From: an uncultured Bacteroidales bacterium
Lineage (GTDB): Bacteria; Bacteroidota; Bacteroidia; Bacteroidales; FEN-979
NCBI GenBank assembly: GCA_903845055.1
Contig: CAIMWF010000062.1
Span: 78,108-142,107 of the forward strand
Direction of reading: 5' to 3'
Length of the DNA: 64,000 nt
The notes under the pieces are model-generated. The model was not told where the DNA came from. It did not search any database and saw only the letters and a list, made by a program, of their open reading frames with translations. Position numbers and translations under genes: made by a program. Positions within the stretch are counted from its first letter, which is position 1. Every line of letters starts with the position of its first letter. This document shows positions 41,302 through 50,072 of this stretch, piece after piece.

Positions 41302-42549
41302 ATGGCAACCGAGATCAAAGTTCCCAGTCCGGGAGAATCCATCACCCAGGTGCAACTCGCCAAATGGCTTGTTGCCGACGGTGAAGCAGTTGAGAAAGAC
41401 CAGGAGATCGTCGAGATCGACTCCGACAAAGCCTCCTTCCCCGTGACAACGCCCGTTGACGGTGTGGTCAGGATCAAGGCGCAGGAGGGCGAAACGATCG
41501 CGGTCGGGGCGGTGATCGCCTTGATAGAAGAATCGGCCGGGAAACCAAAAAATTCAACGGTGCAAAGCCAAAACGAAGAGACCCCGGCCGTAAGCCCGGC
41601 AGTGACCACTGCCACCCCGGTCATTTCACCCCCGGTTTCCGAAAAAATCCCCGTGGCCGTCCATGCCTCCCCGCTGGCACGTAAGATACTGGAAGAGAAT
41701 AAGGTGAACCCGGCTGATATCATCAATGCCTTCCCCGGGAAAAAGATCACGCGGAAAGATATTGAATCGTTTATACGCCGGAAAAAAGAGGGCACCCCGG
41801 ACCGGGTGGCCGGCGGGTCGCGCGAAACAGACCGCAAGAAGCTGACCACCCTGCGGCTGAAACTGTCGGAACGGCTGGTCTCGGTCAAAAACCAGACCGC
41901 CATGCTGACAACGTTCAACGAAATCAACATGCAGGCGATCATGAAGACCCGTGAAAAGTACAATGATGTTTTCAAAGAAAGATACGGCGTCGGTGTTGGT
42001 TTCATGTCATTTTTCACCAGGGCCGTCGTCATCGCCCTGCAGGAATTTCCACAGGTGAATTCAATGCTTGACGGCGATGAACTGGTCATCCCGAGGTTTG
42101 TCGACATCGGCATCGCCGTGAGTGCACCCAAGGGACTCGTCGTGCCGGTACTGCGGAACGCTGAGATGATGAGCATGGCCGAAATTGAACTGAAAATCAA
42201 GGAACTTGCCGGCAGGGCCCGCGATAACCGGATCACCATTGACGACATGAAGGGTGGAACCTTTACCATCACCAACGGTGGGGTTTTCGGTTCGCTCATG
42301 TCAACGCCCATTCTCAACCCGCCGCAGAGTGCGATCCTGGGGATGCATAAAATCCAGGACCGGCCCATCGCCGTCAACGGGCAGGTTGTGATCGCCCCGA
42401 TGATGTATGTGGCGCTTTCCTATGATCACCGTGTCATTGACGGCCGTGAATCGGTCAGTTTCCTGGTCAGGATCAAGGAACTGCTGGAAGAACCGGTCAG
42501 GATACTCACCGGGGGTCTCGATCCCGTTAAGCTTTTGCTTGACCTTTAA
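41302..42549 (+). CDS. sucB: 2-oxoglutarate dehydrogenase E2 (dihydrolipoyl succinyltransferase)
   Basis: A 415-residue acyltransferase core of the complex. One lipoyl domain (residues 1-76) with the modified lysine in EIDSDKASF (Lys43); a peripheral-subunit-binding domain (about 128-165, [20 protein letters not shown]); then the catalytic domain with [20 protein letters not shown] near 320 and [12 protein letters not shown] near 375 carrying the catalytic His. It transfers succinyl groups to CoA. Preceded by sucA; nadB starts ten bases after its stop. Confidence 0.95.
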   Translation: MATEIKVPSPGESITQVQLAKWLVADGEAVEKDQEIVEIDSDKASFPVTTPVDGVVRIKAQEGETIAVGAVIALIEESAGKPKNSTVQSQNEETPAVSPAVTTATPVISPPVSEKIPVAVHASPLARKILEENKVNPADIINAFPGKKITRKDIESFIRRKKEGTPDRVAGGSRETDRKKLTTLRLKLSERLVSVKNQTAMLTTFNEINMQAIMKTREKYNDVFKERYGVGVGFMSFFTRAVVIALQEFPQVNSMLDGDELVIPRFVDIGIAVSAPKGLVVPVLRNAEMMSMAEIELKIKELAGRARDNRITIDDMKGGTFTITNGGVFGSLMSTPILNPPQSAILGMHKIQDRPIAVNGQVVIAPMMYVALSYDHRVIDGRESVSFLVRIKELLEEPVRILTGGLDPVKLLLDL

Positions 42550-42558
42550 AATTATCCC

Positions 42559-44136
42559 ATGAGAAAGTGTGTTGATTTCCTTGTGATCGGATCGGGAATA
42601 GCAGGGCTGACTTTCGCCCTCAAGGTTGCAAAATATGGCAAGGTTTGCATCATCACCAAGTCGAAGATGGATGATACTGCCACCAGCTGGGCGCAGGGTG
42701 GCATCGCCGCCGTGATGTACACCCCCGATTCGTACGAAAAACATATCCGCGACACCATCATTGCAGGCGACGGGCTTTGCGACGAAAAGGTCGTGCGGTT
42801 CACCATCCAGGAATCGACCGAACGCATCAGGGACCTGGTGAAATGGGGTGCGAAATTCGATAAGACAAAAAGCGGCAGGTACGACCTCGCCAAGGAGGGC
42901 GGGCATTCAGAATACCGCGTACTGCATCACAAGGACAGCACCGGTCGTGAGATCGAAAACACCCTGCTCGACCAGGTCAGGAGACACCCCAACATCGAAA
43001 TCCTGGAGAACCATTTCACCATCGACATCATCACCCAGCATCATCTTGGCGTGGAGGTCAACAGCCGGACGCCCGACATCACCTGTTACGGGGCCTTTGT
43101 CCTCAACCCCAGGACCCATCTTGTTGATACGGTATTATCCAAAATTACCCTTATTGCCACCGGCGGAGCAGGGAACGTATACAATATTACCACCAACCCG
43201 CTGATCTCGACCGGCGACGGCATTGCCATGGTATACAGGGCGAAAGGCGCTGTAGAGAATATGGAATTCATCCAGTTTCACCCCACCGCGCTTTACCACC
43301 CTGAAGAGAAACCCGCATTCCTCATCTCCGAAGCGGTGCGCGGTTTCGGAGCGGTGCTGAGAACCCGGGACGGCAAGGAGTTCATGCACAAGTACGATTC
43401 GAGGCTTTCGCTGGCCCCGCGCGACATCGTTGCCCGTGCCATCGACAATGAACTGAAGCTGAGCGGAGATGATTACCTGTGGCTCGACTGCCGCCACCTC
43501 AGCAAAAATGAACTGATCAACCATTTCCCAACTATCTACGCCAAATGCCTGAGCAACAACATAGATATCAGCAAGGACATGATCCCGGTGGTACCTACGG
43601 CCCATTATACCTGCGGCGGGATCAAGGTGGATGAATTCGGGCGGAGTTCTATCCTGAACCTCTATGCTTCGGGCGAGTGTTCGTCAACCGGCCTGCATGG
43701 CGCCAATCGCCTCGCATCCAACTCCCTGCTCGAATCGCTCGTATTCTCGCACCGCGCAAGCGTGGACGCCATCAGCCAGGTTAAGCAGATCAGCCATTGT
43801 CATGAAATCCCCGACTGGAACGCAGAGGGGATGGTACTGAACGAAGAAATGATCCTGATCACCCAGTCGATGAAGGAGCTGCAGGCCATCATGAGCAGCT
43901 ATGTCGGCATTGTCAGGTCAAACCTCCGTCTGCAGCGCGCCTTCGACCGGCTCGAACTGCTTTACCGCGAATCGGAAGACCTGTACAACAAATCGATCCT
44001 GACCCAGCGACTGTGCGAATTGAGGAACCTGATCAACATCGGTTACCTCATCATCAAAGGTGCGCAACGCAGGAAGGAAAGCAGGGGCCTGCATTTTTCG
44101 CTCGACTACCCTAAAATCACTTCGCAAAAAGGCTGA
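42559..44136 (+). CDS. nadB: L-aspartate oxidase
   Basis: A 525-residue flavoprotein that oxidises L-aspartate to iminoaspartate, the first step of de novo NAD synthesis. The FAD site VIGSGIAGLTFALKVAKYGK is at residues 8-27; ATSWAQGGIAAVM near 45, HHKDSTGREIENTLL near 120, FIQFHPTALYHPE near 235 and GLHGANRLASNSLLESLVFS near 378 are typical. The last 30 residues carry the succinate dehydrogenase-like C-terminal domain. nadA and nadC are not nearby; it follows sucB by ten bases and may be cotranscribed with it. Confidence 0.94.
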   Translation: MRKCVDFLVIGSGIAGLTFALKVAKYGKVCIITKSKMDDTATSWAQGGIAAVMYTPDSYEKHIRDTIIAGDGLCDEKVVRFTIQESTERIRDLVKWGAKFDKTKSGRYDLAKEGGHSEYRVLHHKDSTGREIENTLLDQVRRHPNIEILENHFTIDIITQHHLGVEVNSRTPDITCYGAFVLNPRTHLVDTVLSKITLIATGGAGNVYNITTNPLISTGDGIAMVYRAKGAVENMEFIQFHPTALYHPEEKPAFLISEAVRGFGAVLRTRDGKEFMHKYDSRLSLAPRDIVARAIDNELKLSGDDYLWLDCRHLSKNELINHFPTIYAKCLSNNIDISKDMIPVVPTAHYTCGGIKVDEFGRSSILNLYASGECSSTGLHGANRLASNSLLESLVFSHRASVDAISQVKQISHCHEIPDWNAEGMVLNEEMILITQSMKELQAIMSSYVGIVRSNLRLQRAFDRLELLYRESEDLYNKSILTQRLCELRNLINIGYLIIKGAQRRKESRGLHFSLDYPKITSQKG

Positions 44137-44193
44137 CCGGGGATGGCAGCACCCCACCGGGATATTTCGATTTAGCAACTTAATCTGAATGCA

Positions 44194-44721
44194 ATGGCAT
44201 TAATCAAATCCGTAAAAGGCGTGGTGCCGCAAACGGGCAAAAACTGTTTCCTGGCCGACAACGCCACCCTCACCGGCGACGTGGTCATGGGCGACGACTG
44301 CAGTGTATGGTTCAACGCCGTTGTGCGCGGGGATGTACATTCGATCAGGATCGGCAACAACGTGAACATCCAGGACGGGGCCATCATCCACTGTACCTAC
44401 CTGAAAGCCCCGGTCACCATCGGGAACAACGTATCAATCGCGCACAGGGCCATCATCCATGGATGCACCATCCACGACAACGTCCTGGTAGGGATGGGCG
44501 CCATCATCATGGATGGCGCCGTGATCCACAGCAACTCGATCATAGGCGCAGGGGCGCTCGTCACCGAAGGCACCGTGGTGGAATCAGGATCCGTATGGGC
44601 GGGGCTTCCCGCGCGGAAGGTGAAAGACATCGACCAGGCCCTGCTCGAAGGCCAGGTAAACCGGATCTCACGGAATTACAAAATGTACGCGGGTTGGTAC
44701 GACGAAATTTCAGAGCAGTAA
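44194..44721 (+). CDS. Gamma carbonic anhydrase-like hexapeptide protein
   Basis: A 175-residue left-handed beta-helix protein (YrdA/PaaY type). Hexapeptide repeats such as IGNNVNIQDGAIIHC and VTIGNNVSIAHRAIIHGCTI run from about residue 12 to 130. The zinc-type histidines lie in IIHC, AHRAIIHG. Family members are active or inactive carbonic anhydrases; a C-terminal helix (QALLEGQVNRISRNYKMYAG) is normal. Standalone gene. Confidence 0.9.
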   Translation: MALIKSVKGVVPQTGKNCFLADNATLTGDVVMGDDCSVWFNAVVRGDVHSIRIGNNVNIQDGAIIHCTYLKAPVTIGNNVSIAHRAIIHGCTIHDNVLVGMGAIIMDGAVIHSNSIIGAGALVTEGTVVESGSVWAGLPARKVKDIDQALLEGQVNRISRNYKMYAGWYDEISEQ

Positions 44722-44724
44722 GGC

Positions 44725-46908
44725 TTACCGGATGATGATCTCGTCGGCGAACAGCCAGCTCTTTTGACCTTTGCCCGCGTGCCATTTCGGACATCTGCCC
44801 CTGTTTTTCGCAAACACCCTGACATACCTGAAAGACGCAGGGTGATTTTCTGCGGCCGACCGGCCATCCCTGGGAATATAAATGGGTTTAGCCTCCCGTA
44901 TATTATGCCAGGTATAGGCTTTAATGGAGGCATCGCGGACCTTCTTCAGTTCCGTACCAGGGAATTCCGCCACTTTTGTGAAGTTCAACCCGTCGTCGGA
45001 AATACTGATTTCCACCTGCTTCGGCAGGAAAATCCATGCCCCCGCATCCTCAAGCATCGAAACAGTGACCGAATCAGCATGGTAAACGGCACCGAGATCG
45101 ACCACTGCATCCAGGTCAACCCCAAGGTAGCCCTGCCAGTGCCCGTCGGAGTATATCACCGAGCCGTTGATGCCGTCGAGCAAGGCATTTTTCCCGCCGG
45201 GGTATTCCTCTGAAAATGGAAATACCGTCGAAACATGCCTGTCCACCCCGAGGTGATTGCGGTATACGATCCTGCTGGTGATCGCTGAGCCAAGAGCGCC
45301 TTTGAAAGCACGGGCCCTGACATCCGCTGAACCATCGAGCAGGATGCTGTCGCGGTAAACCGGCGAGCCCGGCCCGGGGTCACCTCCGTTGAGCGTATAA
45401 TGAATCCGGCAGTCTTTATCATTGCATGACATGACGATATGCTTCTTTTTACCTGTGCTGTCGGGGTTTATGTCAATTTTTACATTCCTGACCAGCAGGG
45501 AAATGGTATCCGTTCGGAACGCGGAAGCCGGCAATCCAGCCTGGTTGAACAGGTTGACCGAATCGGCATCGTTAAAGGCATACCTCAGGAACAGGGGGTT
45601 TCGGAGACTGTCGGATGCAACGACCAAGGTTCGGCCCTCGATCCGGGCTCTTGCCGGTTTAAAGATTCCGTCGCTCCCCGCCAGTGCAAAGCATGAAGGG
45701 GTTCCTCCCTTCGAAAAAAGACTGTCGGCCGCATCAAAAAACACCCGGAATCCGTTTCCCTCCCTCCTGGCCTCCGTGAAGACAGGTCCGGAATGAAATA
45801 CGTGAACATTCCCGTAGGTCTTTGCCATCGCAAGCAGGGCAAGCCTCTGCCCCACAGCAGGCTTGTTTTTCGGATGGATGTCGAGGGTGTTGCCGATATC
45901 CATCGTCACGGCCATACCCGTATTCGGAAGAAGGAGCGCTTTCGCCTGTGCCTCACGGAGATAAGCAGCAGCCGGGAAAGACTCGTGGTAATCGAAGGGA
46001 GCGATCTGGACAAAATAGAAAGGAAAATCCCCGAGGTTCCAGGCGTTTCTCCAGTTCCGGATCATGGCGGGAAAGAGGGACCCGTAAAGATCGGCATCCG
46101 TTATGTTGGTCTCGCCCTGGTACCAGATGACACCCCTGATACCATATTTTCGGAGCGGATGGATCATGGCATTGTATAGCCCCGACAGCCTGTTTATGCG
46201 GCGTACCTGCGCGTTGGGAGAGGCAAGATAGTACCGGAGGAGGGGGTCGGATGCCACCGTGGTGCTGTCGGTCCAGGCTTCGGCAGGGGTGCCTCCGATG
46301 GCCGAACAGATCAGCCCGACGGGGACGCCAAGCCAGTCGGAAAGGCATTTCCCGAAAAACCAGGCTGTGGCGCTGAAACCCGCAACGCTCTTCACCCCGG
46401 CATGCTGCCATGCAACTGCGCAGGAATCCATCGGTTCACGGGCTGTAGCGTGTTTCACCATGCAAAGCCTGACCGTTGAATAACCGTTCTTTTTCAGCTC
46501 CTTTTTCTCCTGCGGAAACAATTTCCAGCCGCCGAGCATCCTGATGGTAAATTCCATGTTCGACTGCCCGGAACAGAGCCATACCTCACCAACCAGCACA
46601 TCGGATAAAACAATGGTATTATCACCCTTTACCGTAAGCGTATAGGGTCCCCCGGCCCTGCCGGTCGGGATCCGGGTCAGCCAGGTGCCGGAGGTATTCG
46701 TTGTGACCGTGACGCTTTCATCGAGCCAGCTTGCCTTCACCGTGACTTTCTCCCCGGGAGTTGCCCAGCCCCAGATATTCACGACCGACTCTCTTTGCAG
46801 GACCATCCCCGGGGAAAGTACCGAGGGCAGCCTGACAGCAGCCTTTCCGGGCTGTGCCGAAAGCAACAAAATGATAATGACCAGCTTCCTCCAAAACATC
46901 ATAAGCAA
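44725..46908 (-). CDS. Sialate O-acetylesterase-like SGNH hydrolase with C-terminal carbohydrate-binding region
   Basis: A 727-residue exported esterase. Residues 1-23 form a signal peptide. The SASA/DUF303 domain (about 85-470) has the nucleophile block CSGQSNMEF near residue 113, SAIGGTPAEAW near 205 and WYQGETN near 255. The last 220 residues hold a chitobiase/FN3-like stretch (HYTLNGGDPGPGSPVYRDS) and a discoidin-like domain (LGVDLDAVVDLGAVYHADSV). It likely removes O-acetyl groups from sialic acid or other glycans in the periplasm or on the surface. Convergent with the gamma-CA gene, with a three-base gap. Confidence 0.88.
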   Translation of the reverse strand: MLMMFWRKLVIIILLLSAQPGKAAVRLPSVLSPGMVLQRESVVNIWGWATPGEKVTVKASWLDESVTVTTNTSGTWLTRIPTGRAGGPYTLTVKGDNTIVLSDVLVGEVWLCSGQSNMEFTIRMLGGWKLFPQEKKELKKNGYSTVRLCMVKHATAREPMDSCAVAWQHAGVKSVAGFSATAWFFGKCLSDWLGVPVGLICSAIGGTPAEAWTDSTTVASDPLLRYYLASPNAQVRRINRLSGLYNAMIHPLRKYGIRGVIWYQGETNITDADLYGSLFPAMIRNWRNAWNLGDFPFYFVQIAPFDYHESFPAAAYLREAQAKALLLPNTGMAVTMDIGNTLDIHPKNKPAVGQRLALLAMAKTYGNVHVFHSGPVFTEARREGNGFRVFFDAADSLFSKGGTPSCFALAGSDGIFKPARARIEGRTLVVASDSLRNPLFLRYAFNDADSVNLFNQAGLPASAFRTDTISLLVRNVKIDINPDSTGKKKHIVMSCNDKDCRIHYTLNGGDPGPGSPVYRDSILLDGSADVRARAFKGALGSAITSRIVYRNHLGVDRHVSTVFPFSEEYPGGKNALLDGINGSVIYSDGHWQGYLGVDLDAVVDLGAVYHADSVTVSMLEDAGAWIFLPKQVEISISDDGLNFTKVAEFPGTELKKVRDASIKAYTWHNIREAKPIYIPRDGRSAAENHPASFRYVRVFAKNRGRCPKWHAGKGQKSWLFADEIIIR

Positions 46909-46966
46909 CGGTATTTAAAACAATATTAAGAAAAAAGGCTTTAGGTTCAATAAAATAAAATCTCCC

Positions 46967-46974
46967 TATCTTTG
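46967..46974 (+). promoter_or_regulatory. Putative -7 box TATCTTTG for the OmpA-family gene
   Basis: Perfect TAnnTTTG 44 bases before the ATG at 47019. Confidence 0.5.
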
Positions 46975-47018
46975 CTGGTCGAATAAGGAATGCTGATCAC
47001 ACGCCAAACTGATTGAGT

Positions 47019-47723
47019 ATGAATAAACCAGGCATGGGTCCGACCCTGTTGCTCTTCGTTATTTGTTGTTTCTGGTCTGCCGTTGCCAGGTCGCAGGAGG
47101 TCAAGCCTTCTGAAAATGAAGCCATATTCAATGTGGTTGCCACCAGTAAAAGCGGTAAACCAAGGCAGGGGGAGGTTATTTCGCTCATCAGCCTGAAATC
47201 GAAAAAGAGCTATGCGGGCACCACAAATTCCGACGGGAAATGCACCATCAACATGCCTTCAGCCGACAAATACGACATTTTTTACAAATATTTCGGCCAG
47301 CAGGTCAGGTATCATGACATCGACGTTCCCGGCGGCGACCACCGGATGACCTATACCTTCAACATGAAGTATGACCCGCCGAAGGTTTTTGAACTGAAAA
47401 ATGTCTTTTTCGACACAGGCAAAGCCTCCCTGCGGCCGGAATCGGGCCCCGCGTTGAACGAACTCGTGGAGGCCCTGAAGGCGAAACCATCCCTGGTGAT
47501 CGAGATTGCAGGCCATACCGACAACGTGGGATCGGTTGAATCAAACCAACAGCTTTCCGCGGGCCGGGCACAGTCGGTCAGGAATTACCTGCTGCACAAA
47601 GGGGTTGCCCCCGGGCAGGTAACCGCAAAGGGATACGGCGAAACGCAGCCTGTTGCTGATAATTCAACTGATGAGGGCCGCCAGAAAAACAGGCGGACCG
47701 AAGTAAGGATCATAAACGATTAA
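47019..47723 (+). CDS. OmpA-family peptidoglycan-binding protein
   Basis: A 234-residue envelope protein. Signal peptide residues about 1-26 (LLLFVICCFWSAVARSQ); a small beta domain (35-115, ISLKSKKSYAGTTNSDGKC, carboxypeptidase-regulatory-like); and a C-terminal OmpA domain (about 122-232) with FDTGKASLRPES, IEIAGHTDNVGS and GRQKNRRTEVRI, the residues that grip peptidoglycan diaminopimelate. It lacks a beta-barrel. The acyltransferase gene starts two bases after its stop. Confidence 0.92.
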   Translation: MNKPGMGPTLLLFVICCFWSAVARSQEVKPSENEAIFNVVATSKSGKPRQGEVISLISLKSKKSYAGTTNSDGKCTINMPSADKYDIFYKYFGQQVRYHDIDVPGGDHRMTYTFNMKYDPPKVFELKNVFFDTGKASLRPESGPALNELVEALKAKPSLVIEIAGHTDNVGSVESNQQLSAGRAQSVRNYLLHKGVAPGQVTAKGYGETQPVADNSTDEGRQKNRRTEVRIIND

Positions 47724-47725
47724 CC

Positions 47726-48535
47726 ATGCGTTCTGAAATTACCGCAAACAACGAATACCACACACCGGAAAACACATCACACCTGCTGCTGGACCGGATT
47801 ACCTTCTGCACCCGTTTTGTTTTCACCGGGCTCTTTTTAAGAACGGTCTTCAGGTCGCGCAGTCTCGCCCGCAAAGGAGTTTACGATGCGCAACATTGGA
47901 TCCAATCCTCACACGATATCTTCACCGACGTTGAAAGGGTCGGAGGCAGAATCCAGGTTACCGGCCTCGACCATATCAGGAACTGCCCGGGGCCGGTGAT
48001 CTTCCTGAGCAACCACATGAGCACGCTTGAAACCATGATCCTGCCCGGGATCATTCAGCCCCTTGCCGATGTCACCTTCGTGGTTAAGGAGGCACTGGTG
48101 AAACACTGGGCTTTCAGGGATGTCATGCTTTCACGCAAACCGATCGTGCTGAGCCGTTCAAACCCCCGCGAAGACCTTCTCATCGTCATGAAACAGGGGG
48201 CAGAACGGTTGAAAAACGGCATCTCCGTCATTATCTTTCCACAAAGCACGCGGAGGATCGAATTCCGCCCCGCAGAATTCAATTCACTGGGTACAAAACT
48301 GGCAGCCAGAACAGGCACCTGGGTCATCCCTACCGCGGTTAAAACCGACTTCTGGGGATTTGGCCGGTTTTCGAGCTACCTTGGACCGATCGACCGGAAG
48401 AAACCGGTCCATATTGCCTTCGGGGAACCCATCAAGGTAACCGGGACGGGAAAAGAGGAACACCAGCAGGTCATCGACTTTATTTCCGGTTGTCTCGAAC
48501 AATGGAAACAGGCGGATCGGAAAGCAGGCAAATAA
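47726..48535 (+). CDS. 1-acyl-glycerol-3-phosphate acyltransferase-like protein (PlsC family)
   Basis: A 269-residue membrane-associated acyltransferase. The catalytic H-x4-D block appears as NHMSTLET near residue 93, with Glu at the position usually occupied by Asp. Block III is seen as IIFPQSTRR near 172 (FPQGT/S type), and IPTAVKTDFWGFG near 205 matches block IV. It would transfer a fatty acyl group to a lysophospholipid or another lipid. It overlaps no gene but sits two bases after the OmpA gene and seven before GH13. Confidence 0.85.
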   Translation: MRSEITANNEYHTPENTSHLLLDRITFCTRFVFTGLFLRTVFRSRSLARKGVYDAQHWIQSSHDIFTDVERVGGRIQVTGLDHIRNCPGPVIFLSNHMSTLETMILPGIIQPLADVTFVVKEALVKHWAFRDVMLSRKPIVLSRSNPREDLLIVMKQGAERLKNGISVIIFPQSTRRIEFRPAEFNSLGTKLAARTGTWVIPTAVKTDFWGFGRFSSYLGPIDRKKPVHIAFGEPIKVTGTGKEEHQQVIDFISGCLEQWKQADRKAGK

Positions 48536-48542
48536 ACACGAA

Positions 48543-50021
48543 ATGGAACCCTGGAAAAAGAATCCCATTGTCTACGAGATCAATACCTGGGTCTGGCTGT
48601 GGGAACTGAGCCGGAAATACGGCTACCCGGTTACGCTGGGCAACATCCCCGGCGAAACCTGGGACGAGATCGCACATCTCAACATCGAAGCCATCTGGCT
48701 CATGGGGGTCTGGGAAAGAAGCCCGGCCGGGATCGCCATTTCAAACAACCACCCCGGAAACCTTGCCGATTTTCAGAGAGCGCTCCCCGATTTCACCTTT
48801 GCCGACAACGTTGGTTCACCCTATTGCGTGCGGCGATACGTGGTTGACGAACAACTTGGCGGAGACCAGGGGCTGGCTGTCACGCGCAACCAGCTTGCTG
48901 GTTACGGGATCAGGCTGATCCTCGATTTCGTGCCAAACCACCTGGCCCACGATCATCCCTGGGTGGAAGAATTTCCCGAATATTTTATCCGCGGAACGCT
49001 GGAAGACCTTCGGGACGACCCGGTAACCTTCAGGCAGAAAGGCGAAACAATTTTTGCATGCGGCAAGGATCCCTTCTACCCCGCATGGGAGGATGTGCTG
49101 CAGGTCAATGCTTTCCACCAGGGACTGCGTGAAGCCGTCATCGAAACCATGATCAGGGTATCGGGACAGTGCGACGGTGTTCGTTGCGATATGGCCATGC
49201 TTTTGATCAGCGATGTTTTTGAACAGACCTGGGGAAAACGGGCCGGGGGCAGGCCTGCTTTTGAATACTGGGTTGAACTGATCCCGGCGGTGAAACGCAG
49301 CAACAGCGATTTTATCTTTATTGCCGAAGCTTACTGGGACCTTGAATGGGAACTTCAGCAGCAGGGGTTCGACTATTGTTACGACAAGCGGCTGTACGAC
49401 CGGCTGGAGCATGACAGTGCAGCAAGCATCAGGCTTCACCTGACGGCTGATACCGGTTTCCAGTCAAAACTGATCCGCTTCATCGAAAACCATGACGAGC
49501 CGCGTCATGTTGTAGCCTTTCAGCCCGGAAAGAACAGGGCAGCCGTGGTGATCTCCTCCACCCTGCCCGGCGCAAAGCTATATCATGAAGGCCAGTTTGA
49601 AGGTCGCAAGGTGAAATTGCCGGTGTTTCTCCGCCGGCGTCCCGACGAACCTGTCGATACCGATCTGTTCGGCTTTGTCCAGCGGCTGCTCACCACGGTT
49701 CACCAGTCCGTTTTCAAAGAGGGAGTGTGGCAGCTTTGTGAATGTACCGGCTGGGTTGACAATGACACCTCCAGGGAACTGCTGGCATGGACGTGGCATG
49801 ATGGTTACGACCGGTACCTGGTGGTCGTAAACTACTCCGCAAAGGCAGCCCAGGGCCATGTGTGGCTGCCGGGAGACGACCTGGCGGGTTCCGGCTGGCA
49901 GCTGTCTGATACCATTACCGGCATCACCTTCCAGTGCAACGGTGATGATTTGCATAACCAGGGGCTCTACGTGGCCCTCGGTCCATGGCAAAACCACCTG
50001 CTCCGGTTTTACCCTGCCTGA
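48543..50021 (+). CDS. GH13 alpha-amylase-family glycosidase
   Basis: A 492-residue cytoplasmic enzyme with a (beta/alpha)8 barrel. IYEINTWVW-like start (residues 8-17), ILDFVPNHLAHDHPW near 118-133 (region I), GVRCDMAMLL near 210 (nucleophile Asp), FIAEAYWDLEW near 257 (acid/base Glu) and FIENHDEPR near 310 (third Asp). A C-terminal beta domain ends the protein. Substrate specificity is not evident; trehalose- or glycogen-related alpha-glucosides are possible. Convergent with the M28 gene. Confidence 0.88.
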   Translation: MEPWKKNPIVYEINTWVWLWELSRKYGYPVTLGNIPGETWDEIAHLNIEAIWLMGVWERSPAGIAISNNHPGNLADFQRALPDFTFADNVGSPYCVRRYVVDEQLGGDQGLAVTRNQLAGYGIRLILDFVPNHLAHDHPWVEEFPEYFIRGTLEDLRDDPVTFRQKGETIFACGKDPFYPAWEDVLQVNAFHQGLREAVIETMIRVSGQCDGVRCDMAMLLISDVFEQTWGKRAGGRPAFEYWVELIPAVKRSNSDFIFIAEAYWDLEWELQQQGFDYCYDKRLYDRLEHDSAASIRLHLTADTGFQSKLIRFIENHDEPRHVVAFQPGKNRAAVVISSTLPGAKLYHEGQFEGRKVKLPVFLRRRPDEPVDTDLFGFVQRLLTTVHQSVFKEGVWQLCECTGWVDNDTSRELLAWTWHDGYDRYLVVVNYSAKAAQGHVWLPGDDLAGSGWQLSDTITGITFQCNGDDLHNQGLYVALGPWQNHLLRFYPA

Positions 50022-50072
50022 TCCAAAAAAAAGTTTCTTTTTCCCCTGGTAAAAAACCGTTATCCCTTTCGT

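Noticed and set aside
41289..42377. Minus-strand frame of 362 codons opposite sucB
   Set aside because: Ser/Thr-rich composition is the antisense image of SucB codons; lipoyl and catalytic motifs are on the plus strand.
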